Under the pieces are notes generated by a model. It saw nothing but the letters and a program-made list of their open reading frames with translations, did no database searches and was not told where the DNA came from. Below, piece after piece: positions 1 to 4,693 of a stretch of 7,489 nucleotides of DNA (position 1 is the first letter of the stretch; the number at the start of each line of letters is the position of its first letter). This stretch comes from an uncultured Erysipelotrichaceae bacterium. GTDB lineage: Bacteria > Bacillota_I > Bacilli_A > RF39 > UBA660. A program made the translations under genes and the position numbers. Location of the stretch: NCBI GenBank assembly GCA_902783405.1, contig CACZQZ010000067.1, positions 1 to 7,489 on the forward strand. Reading direction: 5' to 3'.

Positions 1-1
1 A

Positions 2-550
2 GGAACGTGGGAAAGATTTGGAAATGGAAAAGCAATAGTAGGAGTAGATGAATCAGATGATGATTTTAAGACAGTAGCGCTTACAGGTGGAAGTAAAACA
101 AAAACAATAGCAGTAGGAAATCTTCCAGCACATACCCATTCAGTAAGTATCAATACTTCTACTGCAGGTTCACATAGTCATTCAGTATCAGCAGTAAATG
201 CAGGAGGCGCCAGCAAAACTTTAACTGGTCAGGTTGATTTTGCAGCAAATGTAGCCAGAAATGCAAATACAAATATTGTTTCTTGGGTTAGTGGGCCTTT
301 TTCTTACATAACTGGGAATCATCAAGCTGTTACTTTGAATAGTGGTGTATCTAGTGTACCAACATTTTCGCATAATTATGGCTTTAAGTTAGATGCGTCT
401 CACACCCATCAAGTACCAGCCCATAATACAGAAACAGTCGCAAATCATTCGCATTCAGTAAATGGAAATACAGGAAGTACTGGAAGTGGAACAGCACTTA
501 ATACGCAAGATCCATATATTACCGTATATATGTGGAAGAGAACGGCATAA
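2..550 (+). CDS. Phage tail-collar / baseplate gp10-C-like protein, 3' part (5' end outside window)
   Basis: The frame is open from the window edge to TAA at 548-550, giving 182 residues without a start, so this is the C-terminal part of a larger protein. It begins with GTWERFGNGKAIVGVD, passes through TVALTGGSKT and LPAHTHSV, and ends with DPYITVYMWKRTA. That is the typical layout of the C-terminal domain of phage tail-collar and short-tail-fibre/baseplate gp10-like proteins. Four His-X-His pairs are present (fragment residues 44-46, 58-60, 134-136, 149-151); in phage fibres such pairs coordinate metal along a trimer axis. They form two similar blocks, suggesting an internal duplication. Codons are less AT-extreme (gcc, ggc, gcg, acg) than in the neighbouring genes, which fits acquisition. 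No other phage gene is visible downstream, so it could be a prophage remnant or a domesticated surface protein. Family call is firm; biological role is inferred. Confidence 0.85.
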   Translation, partial: GTWERFGNGKAIVGVDESDDDFKTVALTGGSKTKTIAVGNLPAHTHSVSINTSTAGSHSHSVSAVNAGGASKTLTGQVDFAANVARNANTNIVSWVSGPFSYITGNHQAVTLNSGVSSVPTFSHNYGFKLDASHTHQVPAHNTETVANHSHSVNGNTGSTGSGTALNTQDPYITVYMWKRTA

Positions 551-617
551 TAAAAAATAAAATTTGTATCTTTTTAAATATTTATAATAATGGTTAAATA
601 AAAAATAAAAATTGGAT

Positions 618-650
618 AAGAAGAAACTAAAAATTTCTTCTTTTTTTATT
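618..650 (+). terminator. Intrinsic terminator after tail-collar gene
   Basis: A perfect 9-bp stem (618-626 AAGAAGAAA with 634-642 TTTCTTCTT) encloses a 7-nt loop and runs into a T tract. It lies about 70 nt after the tail-collar stop codon. It ends that transcript before the promoter of the orphan gene at 674. Confidence 0.8.
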
Positions 651-673
651 GTTTAAAACTTAAAATTAATTAT

Positions 674-702
674 TTGAACTCCTTTTTTTGATGTGATATT
701 AT
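674..702 (+). promoter_or_regulatory. Sigma-A-type promoter with extended -10, for orphan gene
   Basis: A -35 TTGAAC (674-679) and a -10 TATTAT (697-702) are separated by exactly 17 nt. A TGA triplet directly before the -10 (694-696) gives the extended TGn element. Transcription would start near 709, leaving a leader of about 25 nt before the ATA at 734. It is one of the best promoters in the window although the gene it serves lacks a normal start codon. Confidence 0.7.
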
Positions 703-719
703 GAATTCACTTTAAAGAC

Positions 720-728
720 AAGGAGGAG
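720..728 (+). promoter_or_regulatory. Strong Shine-Dalgarno site pointing at an ATA codon
   Basis: AAGGAGGAG is a near-full complement of the 16S anti-SD. Seven nucleotides separate AGGAGG (721-726) from ATA at 734, exactly the spacing that separates AGGAGG (4681-4686) from the recA ATG at 4694. The site therefore marks 734 as the intended initiation codon, not the ATG at 812, which has no SD. Confidence 0.7.
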
Positions 729-733
729 TTTTT

Positions 734-1279
734 ATAGCTAAATCAAGAAAACAAATTATAGAAGAATTAGAAAAAAATTCAGATAAAATAATTCCTTTAA
801 TTACAGATTCAATGATAAAAAAAGTATTAAAAAAATATAAAATATTAATTGTATATATTATGAAAGCGATAGGAGAAGAAATAAAAGAAGAAGTGATAGA
901 TTTTATAGATCCTAAAAATAATCCAGAGAGAAATACATCAAATAGAGAAAAAGAAATTATCTTTAAAAATAAAAAAAGATTATATGGAATAGAAATAAAT
1001 AATAATAGTGGAGGAGTTAGTATTATTAGAAGAAATCTAACATATATAGGTGATATGCTTACAGAATATGATTATACAGTAACACAAATAAACATCAATA
1101 ATGGAAGATTACCAAAAGATAAAGAAAAACTACTAGGAGTACTATATTATCCAGAGATAAAAGAAAAAATGACAGAAGTATTAAAAATATATATGTTAAG
1201 TATTCCCAAATTCAAAGAAATGAGTTATACTAATAGTAAATGCAGAAAAGAATTTATACAGTTTATGACGATGTTGTAA
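734..1279 (+). CDS. Orphan hypothetical protein with apparent ATA start (possible pseudogene)
   Basis: I do not recognise this protein. The frame is open from 716 to TAA at 1277-1279. The first ATG is at 812 (155 aa) and has no SD. The only codon at proper distance from a strong SD and promoter is ATA at 734, which would give 181 aa beginning (M)AKSRKQIIEELEKNS; no ATG, GTG or TTG lies in frame before 812. The product is Lys/Glu/Ile-rich and predicted soluble, with a short hydrophobic patch (ILIVYIM) near residues 37-43 of the long form. No catalytic motif, signal peptide or repeat is evident. Either ATA is used as a rare start, or an ATG has mutated and the gene is silenced or restarts at 812. 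The C-terminus may also be altered, because protein-like reading continues in other frames past 1279. It lies between an intact and a decayed tail-collar sequence, so phage or accessory origin is plausible. Confidence 0.5.
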   Translation: MAKSRKQIIEELEKNSDKIIPLITDSMIKKVLKKYKILIVYIMKAIGEEIKEEVIDFIDPKNNPERNTSNREKEIIFKNKKRLYGIEINNNSGGVSIIRRNLTYIGDMLTEYDYTVTQININNGRLPKDKEKLLGVLYYPEIKEKMTEVLKIYMLSIPKFKEMSYTNSKCRKEFIQFMTML

Positions 1280-1516
1280 TATCAAAAATATTATTAGTTC
1301 ACTAAGCAGTAGTCCTAAGGAACTATGTATTCTTTACGACTTAATATATCAAAATGTTAGAAAGCAAATAGTAGGAATGTTGAAATTAGGTATCAAAATG
1401 TAACCTTACGCTAACGTTTATATGTGGAAAGAACATGATTATGTGAGTTTAAATTGAAACTTGTTTGTATACCATTTTTATTCCAATTTATTTTCATTTA
1501 AATCAAAAATTATTAT
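1280..1516. other. Gene-poor, apparently degraded stretch
   Basis: No intact gene is seen here. Frame 3 stays open from 1269 to a TAA at 1401-1403 and reads like protein in places (SPKELCILYDLIYQNVRKQIV), but it has no start signal. Frame 1 reads MQKRIYTVYDDVVISKILLVH from 1240 to a stop at 1303-1305. Both suggest broken ends of former coding sequence. The tail-collar remnant at 1404-1438 lies here. A 7-bp inverted repeat (1450-1456 TAAATTG, 1484-1490 CAATTTA) has a 27-nt loop and a T-rich 3' side, too loose to call a terminator. Confidence 0.4.
1404..1438 (+). pseudogene. Remnant of a second tail-collar protein C-terminus
   Basis: Reading from 1404 gives PYANVYMWK, the hallmark C-terminal end of tail-collar/gp10-C proteins (compare PYITVYMWKRTA at 512-547). 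After TGG AAA at 1425-1430 the frame turns to EHDYV. Restoring one A there gives K-R-T and then TGA at 1436-1438, so a one-base deletion explains the loss of the usual WKRT ending. A TAA directly precedes it at 1401-1403 in the same frame. About 20 of the first 27 bases match the intact copy. It has no promoter, RBS or upstream domain and is not a functional gene. Confidence 0.55.
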
Positions 1517-1545
1517 TTGACTTATCTGGAAATAAATATTACAAT
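1517..1545 (+). promoter_or_regulatory. Sigma-A-type promoter of rny
   Basis: TTGACT (1517-1522) and TACAAT (1540-1545) are spaced by 17 nt. Transcription would start near 1552, giving a leader of about 35 nt. A small hairpin (GAGAA 1553-1557 with TTCTC 1562-1566, 4-nt loop) sits at the very 5' end of this leader. The RBS GGAGG (1576-1580) lies 6 nt before the ATG. Confidence 0.7.
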
Positions 1546-1586
1546 ATTATTAGAGAAATGATTCTCATGAGTAATGGAGGTATAAA

Positions 1587-3140
1587 ATGAATATGATTTT
1601 ACTTTCCATTTTACTTATTATTGTTGGAATTTGTATAGGCGCAGGCGCTGTATTTCTTATGAATTATTTAAAAGGTAACTTAGCTTCTAAAAAAGCAGAA
1701 GAAATATTAGAAAAAGGAAAAAAAGAAGCAGAAAAAATAAAGAGAGACTACTTGTTAGAAGCAAAAGAAGATGTTCATAAATTAAAATTGGATACTGATA
1801 AAGAAATAAAAGAAAAGAAAAAAGAAATGAAGGAATCAGAAGAAAGACTACTTCTTCGTGAAAATAACATTGATCGTAGGGATCAGACTCTTCAAAATAG
1901 AGAAGAAATGTTAGAAGAAAAAGAGAATAATCTGATTCAAAAACAAAGACAAATCCAAGAAGAAAAAGATAAAGTGGAAGAAATTAAAGAAGAACAAATG
2001 AAAGTGCTAGAAAAAATATCTGGATTCTCTAAAAAAGAAGCAAAAGAATTAGTCATGAAAAACGTAGAAGAAATGATGAATTTAGAGATAGCTTCTTACA
2101 TTAAAGACAAACAAAGTGAAGCAAAAATAGAGGCAGATAAAATAGCTAAAACGATGATGATCTCATCTATGCAAAGATATGCAGGAGATGTAGCAAGTGA
2201 ACAAACCGTTACAGTAATATCTTTACCAAGTGATGATATGAAAGGAAGAATCATTGGTAGAGAAGGAAGAAACATTAGAACCATTGAAGCAGTAACAGGT
2301 GTAGATTTAATTATTGATGATACTCCGGAGACTATTGTTTTATCTAGTTTTGATCCATATCGCAGAGAAATTGCTAGAGTAATGTTAGAATCTCTTATGA
2401 AAGATGGAAGAATTCATCCAACTAGAATTGAAGAAATATATGATAAAACATCTAAAGATATGAGAGCAAAATTAATAGAATATGGAGAAAATGCTTTATT
2501 TGAATTAGGCCTTACTAAAGTAGAACCAGAACTAGTTGAATTACTTGGTAAACTACATTTTCGTACAAGTTATGGTCAAAATGCTTTAAATCATTCTATT
2601 GAAGTAGCACATCTTTGCGGACTTCTTGCATCAGAACTTGGAGAAAATACAAACTTAGCGAAACGTGCAGGATTATTTCATGATATTGGAAAAGCAATTG
2701 ATCATGAAGTAGAAGGAAGTCACGTTACATTAGGTAGTGATATAGCTAAAAAATATGGTGAAAATGAAGTTGTTATCAATGGTATTGAATCTCATCATGG
2801 GGATAAAGAGGCTACCAGTGTTATTGCAGAATTAGTTGCGATTGCAGATACCCTTTCCGCATCACGCCCTGGAGCTAGAAATGATTCTTTAGAAAACTAT
2901 GTAAAGCGTTTAGAAGAATTAGAAAACATTGCAAATGATATGGAAGGTATTGAAAAAACATTTGCTGTACAAGCTGGTAGAGAACTTCGTGTTATTGTAA
3001 AACCAGAAGAAGTTGATGACTTAACAAGTTACAAGATAGCTCGTGACATTAAAAATAAAATAGAAGAAAATCTTCAATATCCAGGTACTATTAAAGTTAC
3101 CGTTATTAGAGAAACTAGAGCAACAGAAGAAGCAAAATAA
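1587..3140 (+). CDS. rny: Ribonuclease Y (membrane-anchored endoribonuclease)
   Basis: RNase Y starts bulk mRNA decay and processes leader RNAs in Bacillota, acting at the inner face of the membrane, often with glycolytic enzymes and a helicase. The 517-aa product has the family's usual length of about 520. Order: N-terminal transmembrane helix (about residues 4-25), long Lys/Glu-rich coiled coil (about 35-145), KH RNA-binding domain with GRIIGREGRNIR at 220-231, then the HD domain. Catalytic and metal residues are in place: H336 (NHSIEVAH), H365-D366 (FHDIGKAIDHEVEGSH), H379, H403-H404 (SHHGD) and D421 (IADTLSASRPGAR). It ends with the conserved KVTVIRETRA. The ATG at 1587 has GGAGG 6 nt upstream. 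In many Bacilli rny sits beside recA and ymdB; here ymdB is absent and recA lies about 1.5 kb downstream, beyond two unrelated genes. No damage seen. Confidence 0.97.
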   Translation: MNMILLSILLIIVGICIGAGAVFLMNYLKGNLASKKAEEILEKGKKEAEKIKRDYLLEAKEDVHKLKLDTDKEIKEKKKEMKESEERLLLRENNIDRRDQTLQNREEMLEEKENNLIQKQRQIQEEKDKVEEIKEEQMKVLEKISGFSKKEAKELVMKNVEEMMNLEIASYIKDKQSEAKIEADKIAKTMMISSMQRYAGDVASEQTVTVISLPSDDMKGRIIGREGRNIRTIEAVTGVDLIIDDTPETIVLSSFDPYRREIARVMLESLMKDGRIHPTRIEEIYDKTSKDMRAKLIEYGENALFELGLTKVEPELVELLGKLHFRTSYGQNALNHSIEVAHLCGLLASELGENTNLAKRAGLFHDIGKAIDHEVEGSHVTLGSDIAKKYGENEVVINGIESHHGDKEATSVIAELVAIADTLSASRPGARNDSLENYVKRLEELENIANDMEGIEKTFAVQAGRELRVIVKPEEVDDLTSYKIARDIKNKIEENLQYPGTIKVTVIRETRATEEAK

Positions 3141-3152
3141 GCTTCTTTTTTT
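3127..3152 (+). terminator. Intrinsic terminator of rny, overlapping the CDS end
   Basis: A perfect 7-bp stem AAGAAGC (3127-3133) / GCTTCTT (3141-3147) has a 7-nt loop that contains the rny stop codon (3138-3140). T tract at 3146-3152. The left arm encodes the last residues of RNase Y. Confidence 0.8.
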
Positions 3153-3155
3153 CAT

Positions 3156-3179
3156 CAAAAAACAGGTAAAATTACCTGT
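3156..3179 (-). terminator. Intrinsic terminator of the small minus-strand gene
   Basis: Read on the minus strand, ACAGGTAA (3179-3172) and TTACCTGT (3169-3162) pair around a 2-base centre, probably as 6-7 bp with a small loop. A T run follows (A's at 3157-3162 on plus). The stop codon (3174-3172) lies in the hairpin. It is back to back with the rny terminator. Confidence 0.7.
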
Positions 3180-3396
3180 AATATGGACCGTAGCAATAAG
3201 GACAAGGTCCATAGAAATTATTGTTATAATATGGTCTTGGATAAAAAGCTGGTGCAAGTAATCCTCCAGTAATACCACCTAGTACAAATGGTCCTAAAAA
3301 ACCTCCACCAATAAATCTATCATCATTATTTTGACGATAATTTGTCGAATAATTAGGATTTTGATAAAAATTTGGCCTACTATAATTTGAATACAT
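3172..3396 (-). CDS. Small Tyr/Asn/Gly-rich protein with a hydrophobic Gly-rich core (hypothetical)
   Basis: I recognise no named family; this is a 74-aa protein. Residues 1-27 are polar and Asn/Tyr/Arg-rich (MYSNYSRPNFYQNPNYSTNY). Residues 28-51 form a Gly-rich hydrophobic segment (FIGGGFLGPFVLGGITGGLL). The C-terminus is Pro/Tyr/Asn-rich and holds a CPYC pair at 65-68. Thirteen of 74 residues are Tyr. It is a real gene: AAAGGAG (3404-3410, minus) lies 7 nt before the ATG, and a matching terminator overlaps its stop. Similar-looking small Gly/Tyr-rich proteins occur in Bacillota as spore-coat or membrane-associated proteins, but that is only a composition argument. CPYC might form a disulphide or bind metal. 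It converges with rny and diverges from the M29 peptidase. Confidence 0.75.
   Translation of the reverse strand: MYSNYSRPNFYQNPNYSTNYRQNNDDRFIGGGFLGPFVLGGITGGLLAPAFYPRPYYNNNFYGPCPYCYGPYYR
3331..3359 (+). promoter_or_regulatory. Candidate promoter of the M29 peptidase gene, inside the opposite gene
   Basis: TTGACG (3331-3336) and TAGGAT (3354-3359) are spaced 17 nt apart. A perfect TATAAT also occurs at 3381-3386 but lacks a good -35 at proper distance (TTGATA at 3361 leaves only 14 nt). Either way the plus-strand promoter must lie within the minus-strand gene, because only 53 nt separate the two start codons. Confidence 0.35.
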
Positions 3397-3403
3397 ATAA
3401 AAA

Positions 3404-3410
3404 CTCCTTT
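3404..3410 (-). promoter_or_regulatory. Ribosome binding site of the small minus-strand gene
   Basis: AAAGGAG on the minus strand sits 7 nt before the ATG at 3396-3394. It is the main evidence that this short frame is translated. I could not identify a convincing promoter further upstream on this strand. Confidence 0.7.
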
Positions 3411-3449
3411 CATAATATTAATATGGAAAAAATAGAAAAGAGTGAATAT

Positions 3450-4517
3450 ATGGAAAAAGAACTAGCATATAAAATTATTAATGAATCATTACAAATAAAA
3501 GAAGATGAAAAAGTATTAATTACGTATGAATCTTTAAAGTGCAATGATTTTGTAAAATATTTAATACAAGAAATTGTATCTAAAAAAGGAATACCATTTG
3601 TTAGGTTCCAAGACAAAGAAATATCTACTATTCTTCTAGAAAATACATTAGAAAATAAATATGAATCTTTAAAAGAACAGATGAAATTTGATGTGGAAAA
3701 TTTTAATAGTTTTATCAATATTAAATATAATGTAAATGATTATGAAGAAAAAAATATTAAAGATGAAATTAGAAATAATATATCCAAAGTGACAAGTAAA
3801 TATAAAGATATTCGTACTAATGAAAGAAAATGGGTACTTCTTAATTATCCATCATTTATGGATGCATATAAAGCTAAAATGAAGTATAGTGATTATTATG
3901 ATTATGCTATGAAAGCAATGCTTTATGATTTTAAAGAAGAAAAGATGAAGATTATGGAATTAAAAAGATTAATGGAAAAAACAGATGTGGTGAGAATTAC
4001 AGGAAAAGATACCGATATTACTTTTTCAATTAAAAATATGAATATTGTTCCTTGTCTTGGTTCTTCTAATATACCAGATGGAGAAATCTTTACGGCGCCT
4101 ATAAAAACAAGTGTTAATGGTAAAATCACATATAATACCGTCTCTCCATATCAAGGAGAAGTATTTGAAAATGTTTCTTTAACATTTAAAGATGGAAAAA
4201 TTATAGAAGCAACTTGTAACAAAAATAATCAAAAACTAAATAAGATTTTAGATACAGATGAAGGAAGTAGATATATTGGTGAATTTGCAATAGGGTTTCA
4301 TCCATTAGTTAAAGAACCTATGGGAGATATCTTATATGATGAAAAAATAGATGGAAGTATCCATTTTACCCCTGGTGCTGCTTACAAAGAAGCATATAAT
4401 GGAAATGATTCATTTGTTCATTGGGATTTAGTGCTTATTCAAAGAGAGGAATATGGCGGAGGAAGCATTTTTTTTGACGATAAGTTAATAAGAAAAAATG
4501 GAAAGTTTACTTTTTAA
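3450..4517 (+). CDS. Family M29 metallo-aminopeptidase (AmpS/PepS-like)
   Basis: This is a cytoplasmic exopeptidase of the thermophilic-type aminopeptidase family, which removes N-terminal residues from peptides using two metal ions. From the ATG at 3450 it has 355 aa, slightly short of the 370-410 usual for M29. The metal and catalytic set can be read: E212 (IPDGEIFTAP), E278 (YIGEFAIGFHP), H305 (GSIHFTPG), Y312, H324 and D326 (SFVHWDLV). The N-terminal half (1-170) is Lys/Glu/Asn-rich and more diverged. Start choice: 3450 has a weak purine-rich SD (AAAAGAGTGA, 3436-3445); the in-frame ATG at 3423 has none but would add 9 residues. The TTG at 3372 lies inside the opposite gene and is unlikely. 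It is divergent from the small Tyr-rich gene and ends in a terminator overlapping its stop. Substrate preference cannot be told. Confidence 0.88.
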   Translation: MEKELAYKIINESLQIKEDEKVLITYESLKCNDFVKYLIQEIVSKKGIPFVRFQDKEISTILLENTLENKYESLKEQMKFDVENFNSFINIKYNVNDYEEKNIKDEIRNNISKVTSKYKDIRTNERKWVLLNYPSFMDAYKAKMKYSDYYDYAMKAMLYDFKEEKMKIMELKRLMEKTDVVRITGKDTDITFSIKNMNIVPCLGSSNIPDGEIFTAPIKTSVNGKITYNTVSPYQGEVFENVSLTFKDGKIIEATCNKNNQKLNKILDTDEGSRYIGEFAIGFHPLVKEPMGDILYDEKIDGSIHFTPGAAYKEAYNGNDSFVHWDLVLIQREEYGGGSIFFDDKLIRKNGKFTF

Positions 4518-4530
4518 AAACTTTCTTTTT
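4501..4530 (+). terminator. Intrinsic terminator of the M29 gene, overlapping the CDS end
   Basis: A perfect 8-bp stem GAAAGTTT (4501-4508) / AAACTTTC (4518-4525) has a 9-nt loop that includes the stop codon (4515-4517). TTTTT follows at 4526-4530. The left arm encodes the last residues of the peptidase. Confidence 0.75.
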
Positions 4531-4583
4531 CTAATTTTTTGATAAATTTATTCAAACAAAATTGAAAATTTGTTTATTTAATA

Positions 4584-4619
4584 CTAAAAATTGATAAAAA
4601 ATGTAAAAACAATTTTTAG
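4584..4619. repeat. 10-bp A/T-rich inverted repeat upstream of recA
   Basis: CTAAAAATTG (4584-4593) and CAATTTTTAG (4610-4619) are perfect inverted copies separated by 16 nt. No T tract follows, so it is not a terminator. A further inverted repeat, AAACAAA (4554-4560) / TTTGTTT (4569-4575), lies just before it. Together with the LexA-like box they fill the region upstream of the recA promoter. Confidence 0.5.
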
Positions 4620-4632
4620 AAACAAATGTTCG
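4619..4632 (+). promoter_or_regulatory. Degenerate LexA/DinR-type SOS box for recA
   Basis: GAAAC-AAAT-GTTCG resembles the Gram-positive SOS operator CGAAC-N4-GTTCG: the right half is perfect and the left half matches 3 of 5. It ends 9 nt before the recA -35, a usual place for LexA control of recA. That LexA binds here is inferred. Confidence 0.5.
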
Positions 4633-4641
4633 TATTTACTA

Positions 4642-4670
4642 TTGACAATAAGTTTTTTATCATGTAAAAT
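4642..4670 (+). promoter_or_regulatory. Sigma-A-type promoter of recA
   Basis: Consensus TTGACA (4642-4647), 17-nt spacer, TAAAAT (4665-4670). Transcription would start near 4677, so the leader is only about 17 nt and contains little beyond the AGGAGG site. This excludes the upstream in-frame GTG at 4676 as start. Confidence 0.8.
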
Positions 4671-4693
4671 GGATAGTGTTAGGAGGAACTTAT

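Noticed and set aside
1450..1500. Terminator from the TAAATTG/CAATTTA repeat
   Set aside because: The 7-bp A/T stem with a 27-nt loop is too weak, and no intact gene precedes it.
1552..1569. Fur/PerR-like operator at the rny leader (GAGAAATGATTCTC)
   Set aside because: It has an extra base that breaks the required symmetry and matches neither consensus; a plain short hairpin explains it.
2096..2284. Open frame on the minus strand inside rny
   Set aside because: It lies antisense to the conserved KH-domain coding region and has no SD; it is a by-product of the rny codons.
3021..3278. Minus-strand open frame across the end of rny and the start of the small gene region
   Set aside because: It overlaps two terminators and two better supported genes and has no RBS; composition is a poly-Phe/Cys shadow.
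3361..3386. Promoter TTGATA / TATAAT before the M29 gene
   Set aside because: The 14-nt spacer is too short for sigma-A; only the TATAAT could be used, with a poor -35.
3372..3449. Longer M29 start at TTG 3372
   Set aside because: It would overlap the divergent gene's start and RBS, lacks an SD, and adds residues not expected at the family N-terminus.
3410..4129. Minus-strand open frames inside the M29 gene (3410-3718 and 3923-4129)
   Set aside because: They are antisense to a recognised peptidase, without SD or recognisable protein features.
4676..4693. Upstream GTG start for recA
   Set aside because: It falls on the predicted transcription start and would place the AGGAGG site inside the coding region; ATG 4694 has the proper SD spacing.
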